Part shown: positions 35,670-44,725 of the stretch, piece after piece
Position numbering within the stretch: the first letter of the stretch is position 1
Layout of the letters: each line of letters starts with the position of its first letter
Assembly: GCA_027486345.1 (NCBI GenBank)
Contig: JAIXPH010000052.1
Location: 1 to 64,000 of the forward strand
Reading direction: 5' to 3'
DNA length: 64,000 nucleotides
Source: Paracoccaceae bacterium
GTDB lineage: Bacteria; Pseudomonadota; Alphaproteobacteria; Rhodobacterales; Rhodobacteraceae
Made by a program: the position numbers and the translations under genes
The notes under the pieces: model-generated
Told to the model about the DNA's origin: nothing
What the model saw: the letters and a program-made list of their open reading frames with translations, nothing else
Databases searched by the model: none

Positions 35670-37052
35670 TCAGCCAAACACCCGCGTCAGCGCCGCATCC
35701 ATCGCGCCGGTGATGTGATCGATATCATCCTTGGTCGCGATCAGCGCCGGCGACAGGCAGAGCGTGTTGTTCAGGCCGGGGATCGAGCGATTGGTCGCCC
35801 CGATGATCACACCCTGCGCCATGCAATCGGCCACGACGGCCTGCACGCGCTTTTCTTCTGCCGGTTCTTTGGTCGCGCGATCCGCCACCAGTTCCGCCCC
35901 AAGGAATAGGCCCTTGCCGCGCACATCGCCGATGACGCGATGCTTGTCCATCAACTCGCCCAGTTTCCCAAGGCAGTAGTCACCCATGTCGATGGTGTTT
36001 TGCAGCAGACCTTCATCCTCGATGATGCGCATGTTCTCGAGCGCCGCCGCCGGACCCGCCGTGCAGCCGCCAAAGGTCGAGATATCGCGGAAATAGCTCA
36101 TCGGATCAGAGGCATCGTCCTTGAACATCTCAAACACCCGCTCGGTCGTCACGGTGCAAGAGATCGCGGCATAGCCCGAGGCCACGCCCTTGGCCATGGT
36201 GACGAAATCGGGCTGGATGCCGTAATGCTGATAGCCGAACCACGTGCCGGTGCGCCCGACGCCGCAGACAACCTCGTCAATGTGCAACAGGATGTCGTAC
36301 TTGCGGCAAATCTCCTGCACCTTTTCCCAATAGCCCTTCGGCGGCACGATCACACCACCGCCTGCGGTCACGGGTTCCAGCACCAGGGCGCCGATGGTGT
36401 CCGGGCCTTCGCGCAGGATCACCTCTTCGATGGCCTCAGCCGCACGCTCACCGTAGTTCTCCACGTCCCACTGCTTGCGATACTCAAGGCAATGCGGAAC
36501 GATCACGAAGCCATCGGGATAAGGCCCATACTGCATGGCGCGCTGGAACTGACCGCTGGTCGCCAGAGTGCCGATGGTGGTGCCGTGATAGTCCCGCTCG
36601 CGATACAGGATCTTCCACTTCTTGCCGCCATGGTGACGATGCGCGATCTGGCGCACCATCTTGTAGACCTTCTCATTCGCCTCGGAGCCCGAGTTCGAAT
36701 AATAGACCCGCGTCAGCCCCGGCATCTTTTCGATCAGCTTCTGCGCGAAGATCGCCCCCGGGATCGACCCGGCAGCGCCCGCGAAATAGTTCATCTTCAG
36801 CAGCTGGTCGCGCACGGCATTGGCGATGCTTTCACGCCCATAGCCCACGTTGACGGTCCACACCCCGCCCGAGACAGCGTCGATATGTTCCTTGCCCTTG
36901 GCATCCCAAACCTTCATGCCCTTGCCTTCGACGATCACGCGCGGATCGACGCCGGTCTCATATTGCTTGTGCTGGCTCAGATGGTGCCAGACATGGGCGC
37001 GGTCGGCTTCGACCACTTCACTGATGTCGTTGAAATTCCCCATGCCTTCCAT
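35670..37052 (-). CDS. tpa: Class III aminotransferase, taurine--pyruvate aminotransferase type
   Basis: The 460-residue PLP enzyme closely follows taurine-pyruvate aminotransferases, as I recall the Bilophila enzyme, in blocks such as AVSGGVWTVNVGYGRESIAN, RVYYSNSGSEANEKVYKMVR, YRERDYHGTTIG, HIDEVVCGVGRTGTWFGYQH and DISTFGGCTAGPAAALENMR. The PLP lysine is in VTMAKGVASGYAA. Such enzymes move the amino group of taurine to pyruvate, giving sulfoacetaldehyde and alanine. No sulfoacetaldehyde acetyltransferase or taurine transporter is adjacent, so another omega-amino donor is possible. The ATG at 37052 follows AGGGAGC with 9-base spacing. Confidence 0.82.
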   Translation of the reverse strand: MEGMGNFNDISEVVEADRAHVWHHLSQHKQYETGVDPRVIVEGKGMKVWDAKGKEHIDAVSGGVWTVNVGYGRESIANAVRDQLLKMNYFAGAAGSIPGAIFAQKLIEKMPGLTRVYYSNSGSEANEKVYKMVRQIAHRHHGGKKWKILYRERDYHGTTIGTLATSGQFQRAMQYGPYPDGFVIVPHCLEYRKQWDVENYGERAAEAIEEVILREGPDTIGALVLEPVTAGGGVIVPPKGYWEKVQEICRKYDILLHIDEVVCGVGRTGTWFGYQHYGIQPDFVTMAKGVASGYAAISCTVTTERVFEMFKDDASDPMSYFRDISTFGGCTAGPAAALENMRIIEDEGLLQNTIDMGDYCLGKLGELMDKHRVIGDVRGKGLFLGAELVADRATKEPAEEKRVQAVVADCMAQGVIIGATNRSIPGLNNTLCLSPALIATKDDIDHITGAMDAALTRVFG

Positions 37053-37444
37053 GTGGCGTGCTCCCTGAACGGATTTCGGTTTGCGGCAGAGTATCCGCCA
37101 TGCGGGCGCTTTGCCTTAGGACCAGAGAACCATACGCCATAAGACCAGTGGAAGTCACGCCCAACCACCGCCGAAGGCAGCCGCCACCCCGCAATAACAA
37201 AGGATTGATTTTGCCAGCAGGCGCGGTATGACAACGGGACGCTCGGCATCCTTTCGGGCGAACCTCCGGTGACCGGGCCCCTCTGGCGAAAGTCTTGCGA
37301 CGCTTTCGTGATGTCGGCACCACATGAGCAACGTCGCACGGACCTGACCGCAGCCCCACCCCGCGCCGCCGCGCCCTTTGGCCCCGTGCCGATCTGCGCG
37401 CCGCCCGCCCGTGCTGCTTGGCCCGCAAGGCAAGGACACCTTCC
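37053..37444. other. 390-base gap between divergent genes, nothing recognised
   Basis: The gap separates the minus-strand aminotransferase from the plus-strand DUF475 gene and must hold both promoters. No gene, strong hairpin or consensus promoter stood out. A manganese (yybP-ykoY) riboswitch was looked for, because such elements often precede TerC-like genes, but its conserved core was not found. Confidence 0.4.
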
Positions 37445-38518
37445 ATGGCCGCATTGGCATCTTCGGACAAATCAAACCTCAGCTATTTCACCTGGGCCTT
37501 CATCGTCACCGCCATCGGGCTTGCGCTTGGCGCAATCCTGGGCTGGCAAAGCACCGGCACGTGGTCCGGCATGCTGTCGGTCTTTTTCATCTGCGCGGTT
37601 CTGGCCGTGCTGGAAATCTCGCTCTCCTTCGACAACGCCATCGTCAACGCCAACAAGCTGAAAGACATGCGCCCCGAATGGCAGCATCGCTTTCTGACCT
37701 GGGGCATCATCATCGCCGTCTTCGGCATGCGGATCGTCTTCCCGCTGCTGATCGTGGTGATCGCCGCCAAGATCGGCCCGTGGCAGGCCATGGTGCTGGC
37801 CGCCAGCCAGCCCGAGGAATACGCCCGCATCATGCATGAGGCGCATCTGCCCATCGCGGCCTTCGGCGGGGCCTTCCTGATGATGGTGGGGCTGAGCTAT
37901 TTCTTCGACGCAGAGAAAGACGTGCACTGGGTGCATTGGCTGGAATCCAAGGTCGCCAAGACCGCCACCATCCGCGGGGTCGAGGTCGCCGTGGTGTTGG
38001 CCCTGATCCTGATCTTTTCCAAGTTCCTCGACGGGGCGGAAAGCACGGCCTTTGTCTCTTCGGCCATCTATGGCCTGCTGACCTTCCTTGCCGTCGAAGT
38101 CGTCGGCGGTCTGCTGGATCAGGCAGAAGCCACGATGAGCGCCGCCGCCAAGGGCGGTCTGGGCGCGTTCCTGTATCTTGAGGTGCTGGATGCCTCTTTC
38201 AGCTTTGACGGCGTGATCGGGGCCTTTGCCCTCAGCCAGAACCTGTTCGTCATCGCCATCGGTCTGGGCATCGGCGCGATGTATGTGCGGTCGATGACCA
38301 TCATGCTGGTCGAAAAGGGCACGCTGGCGCAGTACCGCTATCTGGAACACGGGGCCTTCTACGCGATCCTGATCCTGTCGGTGATCATGTTCGCCCAGAC
38401 GCTGACCCATATCCCCGAGGTCATCACCGGCCTTGGCGGGGCCGCCCTGATCGGTCTCTCGCTCTGGTCCTCGATCCGCTGGAACCGGGCACAACCCGCG
38501 GTGACCGATCCGCGCTGA
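37445..38518 (+). CDS. DUF475 family integral membrane protein (TerC-like)
   Basis: The 357-residue protein has about nine membrane segments and two copies of the acidic family motif: EISLSFDNAIVNANK (about residue 60) and DASFSFDGVIGAFA (about residue 256). TerC-type proteins with such repeated acidic motifs are linked to metal-ion (manganese) export or tellurite resistance, with the aspartates probably binding metal. The substrate here is not known. The ATG at 37445 follows AAGGCAAGGA. It is convergent with the sugar ABC operon; hairpins at 38542 separate them. Confidence 0.85.
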   Translation: MAALASSDKSNLSYFTWAFIVTAIGLALGAILGWQSTGTWSGMLSVFFICAVLAVLEISLSFDNAIVNANKLKDMRPEWQHRFLTWGIIIAVFGMRIVFPLLIVVIAAKIGPWQAMVLAASQPEEYARIMHEAHLPIAAFGGAFLMMVGLSYFFDAEKDVHWVHWLESKVAKTATIRGVEVAVVLALILIFSKFLDGAESTAFVSSAIYGLLTFLAVEVVGGLLDQAEATMSAAAKGGLGAFLYLEVLDASFSFDGVIGAFALSQNLFVIAIGLGIGAMYVRSMTIMLVEKGTLAQYRYLEHGAFYAILILSVIMFAQTLTHIPEVITGLGGAALIGLSLWSSIRWNRAQPAVTDPR

Positions 38519-38541
38519 CAGCTTTGGCTGACCTGACAGGA

Positions 38542-38593
38542 GCGGGGGTTTCACACCCCCGCACCCCCGTGGGATATTTGAGCAACGGGGAAG
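38542..38593. terminator. Two hairpins between the DUF475 gene and the ABC operon, with a shared 22-base repeat
   Basis: GCGGGGGT/ACCCCCGC (38542-38562) and CCCCGT/ACGGGG (38565-38590) lie between the convergent genes and probably end both transcripts. Positions 38572-38593 are an exact inverted copy of 42427-42448, with a core of GGATATTTGAGCAACGGGG. Confidence 0.6.
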
Positions 38594-38603
38594 CGGCAGA
38601 GAG

Positions 38604-39599
38604 TCAGCGCAGCCTTTGGCCGTCCTTGTCGAAATGGAAGGCGCGCGGCGGGTCGATGTCGAGGCTGAGCGCCGCGTCATACGCAAAATCATGCTCGCCA
38701 AAAAGGCGAAGCGTCACAAGGCCATGCGGATCGGTCTTGATGTAAACCAGCGTCTCGCCGCCCAGCTTTTCGACATGGCTGACAGTGCCCTTGATCTGCC
38801 CTGCCTCCGTAATCCGCAAATGTTCGGGGCGAATGCCCAACGTCTCGCCACGCTGGCCCAAGGCACCCGCCTTGAGGAAGTTCATCTGCGGGCTGCCGAT
38901 GAAGCCCGCGACAAAGGTGTTGGCGGGGTTGTTGTAAAGCTCCATCGGGCTGCCCACCTGCTCCACCTTGCCCGCCCGCAGCACCACGATCTTGTCGGCC
39001 AGCGTCATCGCCTCGATCTGGTCATGGGTGACATAGACCATCGTTGCGCCCAACTCGCGGTGCAGGCGCGCGATTTCGATCCGCGTCGCCACCCGCAAGG
39101 CGGCATCCAGATTCGACAGCGGCTCATCGAACAAAAACAGCTTCGGCCGCCGCACGATCGCCCGCCCGATGGCCACCCGTTGGCGTTGACCGCCCGAGAG
39201 TTCCGCCGGGCGTCGGTCAAGATACGGGTCCAGCTCCAGCATGGCGGACGCCCGCTTGATCGCGGCATCAATCGCGGCGCGCGGTTCCCCAGCCTGTTTC
39301 AGCGCCAGCCCCATGTTGTCGCGCACGGTCAGATGCGGGTAGAGCGCATAGGTCTGGAACACCATCGCAATCTCGCGCTTGGCCGGGGCCAGATCGTTGA
39401 TCCGCACCCCATCCAAGTTGACATCGCCGCCAGTCACATCCTCCAGCCCCGCGATCATCCTGAGCAGCGTGGACTTGCCGCAGCCCGAGGGGCCGACAAA
39501 GACGCAAAACTCGCCCTCTGCCACCTCAAGATCGACGCCCTTGATCACCTCGGTCTTGCCGAAGGATTTGGTCACTTGGGAAAGGCTCAATGCACCCAC
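38604..39599 (-). CDS. Sugar ABC transporter ATP-binding protein, UgpC/MalK type
   Basis: This 331-residue ATPase has Walker A GPSGCGKSTLLRMIAG (about residues 36-51), signature LSGGQRQRVAIGRA, Walker B LFLFDEPLSNLD and the switch histidine in YVTHDQIEAM. A C-terminal TOBE-type domain (from about residue 235) is present, as in carbohydrate (CUT1) importers. It starts with GTG (39599), placed 8 bases after GAAGGA. It is last in the minus-strand operon headed by murQ and energises the two permeases upstream. Confidence 0.93.
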   Translation of the reverse strand: MGALSLSQVTKSFGKTEVIKGVDLEVAEGEFCVFVGPSGCGKSTLLRMIAGLEDVTGGDVNLDGVRINDLAPAKREIAMVFQTYALYPHLTVRDNMGLALKQAGEPRAAIDAAIKRASAMLELDPYLDRRPAELSGGQRQRVAIGRAIVRRPKLFLFDEPLSNLDAALRVATRIEIARLHRELGATMVYVTHDQIEAMTLADKIVVLRAGKVEQVGSPMELYNNPANTFVAGFIGSPQMNFLKAGALGQRGETLGIRPEHLRITEAGQIKGTVSHVEKLGGETLVYIKTDPHGLVTLRLFGEHDFAYDAALSLDIDPPRAFHFDKDGQRLR

Positions 39600-39615
39600 G
39601 GCGCGGTTCCTTCGT

Positions 39616-40641
39616 TTACAGTTTCACCGGCAGGCCCGAGCGCACGCTTTCATCCGCCGCAAGGCAGATGGCCAGCGATTGCACTGCATCCTGCAAGTGG
39701 CGGGTCAGATCGATATCCTCAAGGATCGCGCGCGCGACATAGGCTTGCTCGCGGTCACAGAGCGCCTGATGCCCCGGTTCATCCGCCATCGACAGATCCT
39801 CAGACCCCACCCCGGCCCGATGCACCCGCAAGACGGCGGTTTTGGTATGGGTATCGATATCATCGGACCGCGCATCATCCGGCATGCGGATCGATATCGC
39901 CCCACGCGGAGAGACCACATCCTTCACGAAAAACGCGGTGTCCGACATCATCGGCCCCCACCCGGCCTCATACCAGCCAAGCGATCCATCCGCGAAAAGC
40001 ACTTGGAAATGCCCATAATTGTACATATCCGCCGCGATCTCATCAGACAAGCGCAGACCCATGCCGCGCACCTCAACCGGTTTGGCATCGGTGATCTGGC
40101 ACATCACATCGACGTAATGCACCCCGCAATCCACGATGGGGGGTGTGGTCTGCATCAGCGCCTTGTGCACCTCCCACGTCGGGCCAGAGGATTGCTGGTT
40201 CAGGTTCAGCCGGAACACATAAGGCCCGCCCAAATCCCGCGCCTCGGCGATCAGCCTTTGCCAACTGGGATGATGGCGCAGGATATAGCCGACCACCACC
40301 TTGCGCCCGGTTTCCGCCGCGCACTCCGCCACCCGACGCGCATCGGCAACCGTGGTGGCCAGCGGCTTTTCGACAAAGACATGCGCGCCTGCCCGCATCG
40401 CCGCCACCGCATAGTCGGCATGGGTGTCGGAATAGGTGGCGATGCAGACAAGGTCCGGCTGCAACCGCGCCAAAGCCTCGGCGTAATCCGAACTCAGCGG
40501 ATAGCCCTGCAATTCCGGCGGCAACTCTATTGCGGACCGGTTCACCAGCCCCACAATCTGGAACGCCGGATCATGATGATAGGCCAGCGCATGGGACCGC
40601 CCCATATTGCCCAAACCGGCCACTAGCACACGGATGGTCAT
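39616..40641 (-). CDS. Gfo/Idh/MocA family NAD(P)-dependent oxidoreductase
   Basis: The 341-residue protein has an N-terminal Rossmann fold (VLVAGLGNMGRSHALAYHHD), the family signature VFVEKPLATT near residue 92 with its EKP motif, and a C-terminal sheet domain including VDCGVHYVDVMCQI, where the histidine probably acts in catalysis. Such enzymes oxidise or reduce sugars and inositols. Inside an amino-sugar import operon it may act on the imported sugar or an oxidised form of it. Its start overlaps the upstream permease stop by 4 bases. The substrate is unknown. Confidence 0.85.
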   Translation of the reverse strand: MTIRVLVAGLGNMGRSHALAYHHDPAFQIVGLVNRSAIELPPELQGYPLSSDYAEALARLQPDLVCIATYSDTHADYAVAAMRAGAHVFVEKPLATTVADARRVAECAAETGRKVVVGYILRHHPSWQRLIAEARDLGGPYVFRLNLNQQSSGPTWEVHKALMQTTPPIVDCGVHYVDVMCQITDAKPVEVRGMGLRLSDEIAADMYNYGHFQVLFADGSLGWYEAGWGPMMSDTAFFVKDVVSPRGAISIRMPDDARSDDIDTHTKTAVLRVHRAGVGSEDLSMADEPGHQALCDREQAYVARAILEDIDLTRHLQDAVQSLAICLAADESVRSGLPVKL

Positions 40642-41489
40642 TTCACGGCTCCTGCGGTGATGCCCCGGATCAGTTGGCGCGAGAAGATCAGATAGAGCAC
40701 CAAGACCGGCACGATGGCCAAGGACAGCGCCGCCAGCACGGCGTTCCAGTTGGTGACGAATTGCCCGATAAACACCTGTGATCCAAGGGTGATCGTCTTG
40801 GTCTCCTCACTTGGCGCAAGGATCAGCGGAAACCACAGGTCGTTCCAGATCGGGATCATGGTGAACACCGCCACCGTCGCCATCGCCGGACGCACCAAGG
40901 GCAAGACCAGCGTGAAGAAGATGCGATACTCTGACAGCCCATCAATCCGACCGGCGTTCTTGAGGTCGTCCGAAACCGAGCGCATGAATTCCGACAGGAT
41001 GAACACCGCCAAAGGCAGCCCCTGCGCGGTGTAGACAAGGATCAGCGCCGTCAGCGTGTTGACCAGCCCCCCCGCCACCATCATCTCAAGGATCGCCACG
41101 GTGCCCAACCGGATCGGGATCATGATGCCCAGCGCCAGATAAAGCCCCATCAACAGATTGCCGCGAAAGCGATATTCCGACAGCGCGAAGGCCGCCATCG
41201 CGCCAAAGAGCAGCACGAAGAACAGGCTGGCACAGGTGACAGTCATCGAGTTCAGGAAATACTGAAAGAAATCGCCCTGTTGCAGCACAGTGGTGTAACC
41301 CACCATGTCCCAATTGCCCGGCATCGGCGGCATCAGCGGCTCGGCAAAGATCGCCTTGCGGCTTTTGAAGCTGTTGATCACGATCACAAAGACCGGGAAC
41401 AGGGCAATCAGTGTATAGGTCAGCAAGATCGCGTGGGCGGCGATGCTGCGACCCTTGCTGCTTCGGGGGCTTGTGCGCGCGCTGTGCAT
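40638..41489 (-). CDS. Sugar ABC transporter permease, MalG type
   Basis: This 283-residue permease has six membrane segments. The ATPase-coupling loop near residues 185-205 reads LKNAGRIDGLSEYRIFFTLV followed by LPLVRP, the EAA motif of CUT1 permeases. The ATG at 41489 is preceded by GAGGGG with 6-base spacing; the open frame continues upstream only into shadow sequence of the other permease. It is coupled to the oxidoreductase gene by a 4-base overlap. Confidence 0.92.
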   Translation of the reverse strand: MHSARTSPRSSKGRSIAAHAILLTYTLIALFPVFVIVINSFKSRKAIFAEPLMPPMPGNWDMVGYTTVLQQGDFFQYFLNSMTVTCASLFFVLLFGAMAAFALSEYRFRGNLLMGLYLALGIMIPIRLGTVAILEMMVAGGLVNTLTALILVYTAQGLPLAVFILSEFMRSVSDDLKNAGRIDGLSEYRIFFTLVLPLVRPAMATVAVFTMIPIWNDLWFPLILAPSEETKTITLGSQVFIGQFVTNWNAVLAALSLAIVPVLVLYLIFSRQLIRGITAGAVK

Positions 41490-41499
41490 TACCGTCCCC

Positions 41500-42417
41500 T
41501 CAGAACTGATAGCGACGCAGCCGCGTCTGGATGGCGAAAAGGTAGATGCAGACCCCCAGCAGGATGATCCCGAACATGGCCGAGGCGATGGCCGCCCCCA
41601 TATGCGGATCACCCAGTTGCAACTGGAACCCAAAGAAGGTGCGGTACAGGAACGTCCCCAGAATATCCGTGGCAAAATCCGGCCCCGCCAAGGCCCCTTG
41701 CGCCACATAGATCAGATCGAAAGCATTGAAATTGCCCACAAAGGTCAAGATCGAAATGATCCCGATGGAAGGCAGGATCAGCGGCAGCTTGATCTTCCAG
41801 AACTGCGCCCAGGCGCCCAGACCGTCCATCTCGGCGGCTTCGATCACGTCATCGGGGATCGACAACAGGGCGGCATAGATCAGCATCATCGGGATGCCGA
41901 CAAACTGCCAGACCGACACCAGCGCCAGTGCGGTCAGCGCATATTCCGCCTTGCCGAGCCACGGTGCGAACAGCGCTTTCAGACCCACAGCATCCAGCAT
42001 CCCCGGCGCAATGCCCCAGATCGGTGACAGGATCAGCTTCCAGACAAAGCCCACGATCACAAAGCTCAGGATCGTCGGGATAAAGATCGCCGTCCGGTAA
42101 AACGCCGCCATCCGCAGATGCGGGCTCGACAACAGCGCCGCCAGCAAGATGCCGATGGGGTTCTGCACCAGCATGTGAATGACAAAAAACCACAGGTTGT
42201 TGCCCAGCGCGTTCCAGAACGCCTCAGACCAGCGCGGATCGCCGAACAGCGTGGCAAAATTTGCCAGACCCACAAAGACCGGCCCGCCCTCACCCTTGCC
42301 AAACAGCGACAGGTTCAGCGTCCCGAACAAGGGGATGATCATGATCGCCGTATAGACCAACACCGCCGGGGCCAGAAACACCCCGATATGCCAGCGCACG
42401 GCCTTGCCCGACGCCAT
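41500..42417 (-). CDS. Sugar ABC transporter permease, MalF type
   Basis: This 305-residue permease has six membrane segments. The coupling motif is EAAEMDGLGAWAQFWKIKLP followed by LILPSIG. It should pair with the MalG-type permease 10 bases downstream. It lies after a hairpin at 42458 that separates it from the binding-protein gene, a common way to keep binding protein in excess. Confidence 0.92.
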   Translation of the reverse strand: MASGKAVRWHIGVFLAPAVLVYTAIMIIPLFGTLNLSLFGKGEGGPVFVGLANFATLFGDPRWSEAFWNALGNNLWFFVIHMLVQNPIGILLAALLSSPHLRMAAFYRTAIFIPTILSFVIVGFVWKLILSPIWGIAPGMLDAVGLKALFAPWLGKAEYALTALALVSVWQFVGIPMMLIYAALLSIPDDVIEAAEMDGLGAWAQFWKIKLPLILPSIGIISILTFVGNFNAFDLIYVAQGALAGPDFATDILGTFLYRTFFGFQLQLGDPHMGAAIASAMFGIILLGVCIYLFAIQTRLRRYQF

Positions 42418-42426
42418 CCCCTGCCC

Positions 42427-42480
42427 CTTCCCCGTTGCTCAAATATCCTCGGGGGGTCCGGGGGGCAGACAGCCCCCCGG
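42427..42480 (-). repeat. 22-base repeat plus strong hairpin between binding-protein and permease genes
   Basis: Positions 42427-42448 (core CCCCGTTGCTCAAATATCC) are an exact inverted copy of 38572-38593. The perfect hairpin CCGGGGGGC-AGACA-GCCCCCCGG (42458-42480) follows. Transcription comes from the right, so the hairpin is met first and could protect or attenuate the mRNA after the binding-protein gene. Confidence 0.6.
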
Positions 42481-42502
42481 TCCCGAACGGTCAAACCGCG
42501 CC

Positions 42503-43753
42503 TCAGTTGGCGGGCTTATACCAGCTGTCCAGCCCAGCCTGCAGACGCGCGCCGGCATCGGCGGGCGTCTCGGTGCCCTTGATGACATTGGCCGAGGCGT
42601 TCCAGGTCTCGTTCTCCAGGTTCGGCGTGCCGCGCGACAGGATTTGATAGGTCGAGCGGATCGTCGACTGGCACTTGCCGCGCCAGGACACGAATTCCTG
42701 TGCCAGCGGGTCGGTCATGGTGACGGGGGTGGAGTTCAGGCTGAAGAAGCCCGGCAGGCTGTTGGCATAAAGGTCCGCAAACTCGGACGAGCCGACCCAT
42801 TCGAGAAAGGTCTTGGTTTCTTCCGGATGCGCGGTCTTGGCGTTCATGCCCATCGCGATGTCGGTGTGGTCGCTGATGTAGCAGGTGTCGCCTGCGGCCT
42901 GCACTGGCGGGGCAAAGGCGCCCATCTTGAAGGTCGCTTGGGCGTTGAAGCCTGCAATCTCCCACGACCCGGCGGGATAAATCGCGGCGCGGCCAAGGGT
43001 GAACAGGTTTTGGCTGTCCGGATAGGTCTGGGCTTCAAAGCCGTCGCCCAGATAGTCCTTCCAGCGCGCCAGTTGCTCATAGGGGGCAACCCACTGCGGA
43101 TCGGTCAGCTTCTGTTCGCCCTTGATCAGCGCCAGACGGCCTTCTTCGCCCTTCCAGTAGTTCGGGCCGATGTTGTTGTAGCCCATCGTCGCGGCTTCCC
43201 ACTGGTCGTTGGTGCCCATCGCCATCGGGATATAGGTGCCGTCCGCCTTGATCTTGTCCAACGCGGCAAAGAACTCGTCATTCGTCGTCGGCGGCGCGAT
43301 GCCCAGCGCTTCAAAGGCATCAGCATTATAGATGAAGCCGTGGATCACCGAGGCCATCGGCACGCAGAAGGTCGCCGCGCCATCATCCGTCTGCCACGCG
43401 GATTTCGCCACGGGCGAGAAATTCGCCATCGCCGCCAGACCCGACAGGTCTGCCAGATTGCCCTGGTTGTAGAGTTCCAGCGAGGCATCGAACGGACGGC
43501 AGGTGATCAGATCCCCGGCCGAGCCTGCGGCCAGCTTGGAGTTCAGCGCTGCGTTGTATTCGGCGGGCGCAGTGGGGGCGAAGACCACCTTGATGCCGGG
43601 ATGCGCGGCCTCGAACGCCGGGATCAGCTTGTCCTGCCAGATGGTCAGGTCGTCGTTGCGCCAGCTTTCGATGGTCAGCGTCACATCTTCGGCCCAAGCC
43701 GCGCCCGACAAAAGGGTGCTGGTCAAAAGGGCAATGCGGAACGTCTTTTTCAT
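42503..43753 (-). CDS. Sugar ABC transporter substrate-binding protein (CUT1 type)
   Basis: The 416-residue protein starts with a signal peptide (KKTFRIALLTSTLLSGAAWA, cut before EDVT) and then a family 1 solute-binding fold with LTIESWRNDDLTIWQDKLIP, TNDQWEAATMGYN and AAIYPAGSWEIAGFNAQA. It should capture the sugar in the periplasm for the two permeases. It lies only 16 bases downstream of murQ in the same direction, which points to an N-acetylmuramyl or N-acetylglucosaminyl ligand; this is inference from context. Confidence 0.92.
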   Translation of the reverse strand: MKKTFRIALLTSTLLSGAAWAEDVTLTIESWRNDDLTIWQDKLIPAFEAAHPGIKVVFAPTAPAEYNAALNSKLAAGSAGDLITCRPFDASLELYNQGNLADLSGLAAMANFSPVAKSAWQTDDGAATFCVPMASVIHGFIYNADAFEALGIAPPTTNDEFFAALDKIKADGTYIPMAMGTNDQWEAATMGYNNIGPNYWKGEEGRLALIKGEQKLTDPQWVAPYEQLARWKDYLGDGFEAQTYPDSQNLFTLGRAAIYPAGSWEIAGFNAQATFKMGAFAPPVQAAGDTCYISDHTDIAMGMNAKTAHPEETKTFLEWVGSSEFADLYANSLPGFFSLNSTPVTMTDPLAQEFVSWRGKCQSTIRSTYQILSRGTPNLENETWNASANVIKGTETPADAGARLQAGLDSWYKPAN

Positions 43754-43769
43754 GAGATACTCCCTGTGG

Positions 43770-44684
43770 TTATGGCCTGTTATGCGTCAATGCGGCGAGA
43801 GCCGGGCCAAGCCGCCCGCCGTTGTCCGAAATCAGCGCCGCCGCCCGATCAGGCGCAGCCCCGGCGGCGATCAGCACCGCCGGTTTCACCGCCCCGCCGC
43901 TCTGCGACAGGGCCACTCTTGCGGCATCCATCCCCTGCCCTGACAGGGCCGAAACGATGCGCGCCGCGCGATCCATCAGTTTGGTGTTATCCGCGATCAG
44001 GTTGACCATATAGCCATCCTGCACATGCCCCAGCAGCACCCCGATCCGCGTGGACAGCATGTTCAGCGCCACCTTCTGCGCCGTCGCCGCCCCCATCCGG
44101 GTAGAGCCGTTGACCAATTCCGGCCCCGTCTCCAGCGTCACGGCAATGTCAGACAGTGCGGCCAAAGGCGATCCCGCCACATTGGCAAAGCCCACCACCC
44201 GCACCCCCGTCGCCCGCGCCAGACGCGCAACCTCCAGTGTGTAAGGTGTGGTGCCGGAGGCCGACAGGCACAGAACCGCATCCCCCGCCCTCAACCCAGC
44301 CGCCGTAAAATCCTCCAAAGCCAGTTCCGGGTCATCCTCGACCCCGCCGGTCATATGCAGCAGCGCCGCAGCCCCACCCGCAAACAGAACCGGCGTCCGA
44401 TCCGGCAGGATGCCAAAGGTGCCCGCCAGTTCCAGCGCATCCGCCAGCGCCATCAGCCCCGACGATCCCGCCCCGGCATAGCCGAGCTTGCCCCCCGCCC
44501 GCAGCACCTCCGCCGCCAGTCCCGCCGCCGCCTCGATCGCCGGAATCGCCGCACGCACCGCCGCCAGCGCCACCTGTTGCGCGGCCAGAAGCTGGTCCAG
44601 CACCACCACGCCCTCACGATCCTGCATCCCCGCCGAATGCGGGTGCCGACCTTCCGTCGCGCGCAGAGGCAGGGCAGCGTCCAT
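43770..44684 (-). CDS. murQ: N-acetylmuramic acid 6-phosphate etherase
   Basis: MurQ splits MurNAc-6-phosphate into GlcNAc-6-phosphate and D-lactate. The 304-residue protein has a SIS sugar-phosphate fold with LGYAGAGSSGLMALADALEL, CLSASGTTPYTLEVAR, GPELVNGSTRMGAATAQKVA and the C-terminal helical domain. The N-terminal ATEGRHPHSAG replaces the usual TExRN motif, a modest divergence that makes substrate assignment slightly less sure. The ATG at 44684 has an excellent ribosome site (AGGAGGAAT). It is first in the transport operon and divergent from the kinase gene. Confidence 0.85.
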   Translation of the reverse strand: MDAALPLRATEGRHPHSAGMQDREGVVVLDQLLAAQQVALAAVRAAIPAIEAAAGLAAEVLRAGGKLGYAGAGSSGLMALADALELAGTFGILPDRTPVLFAGGAAALLHMTGGVEDDPELALEDFTAAGLRAGDAVLCLSASGTTPYTLEVARLARATGVRVVGFANVAGSPLAALSDIAVTLETGPELVNGSTRMGAATAQKVALNMLSTRIGVLLGHVQDGYMVNLIADNTKLMDRAARIVSALSGQGMDAARVALSQSGGAVKPAVLIAAGAAPDRAAALISDNGGRLGPALAALTHNRP

Positions 44685-44707
44685 CTGATTCCTCCTGTTG
44701 CTCTGAC

Positions 44708-44725
44708 AATGCCAAAATAAGACCA
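44708..44725 (-). promoter_or_regulatory. Candidate operator, direct repeat facing murQ
   Basis: On the minus strand TGGTCTT-ATTT-TGGCATT is a 7-4-7 direct repeat (11-base period). It lies about 25 bases upstream of the murQ start. The same pattern occurs on the other strand at 44798. Confidence 0.45.

Noticed and set aside
37053-37444. Manganese (yybP-ykoY) riboswitch upstream of the DUF475/TerC-like gene
   Set aside because: The context made it worth looking for, but the conserved loop sequences were not found.
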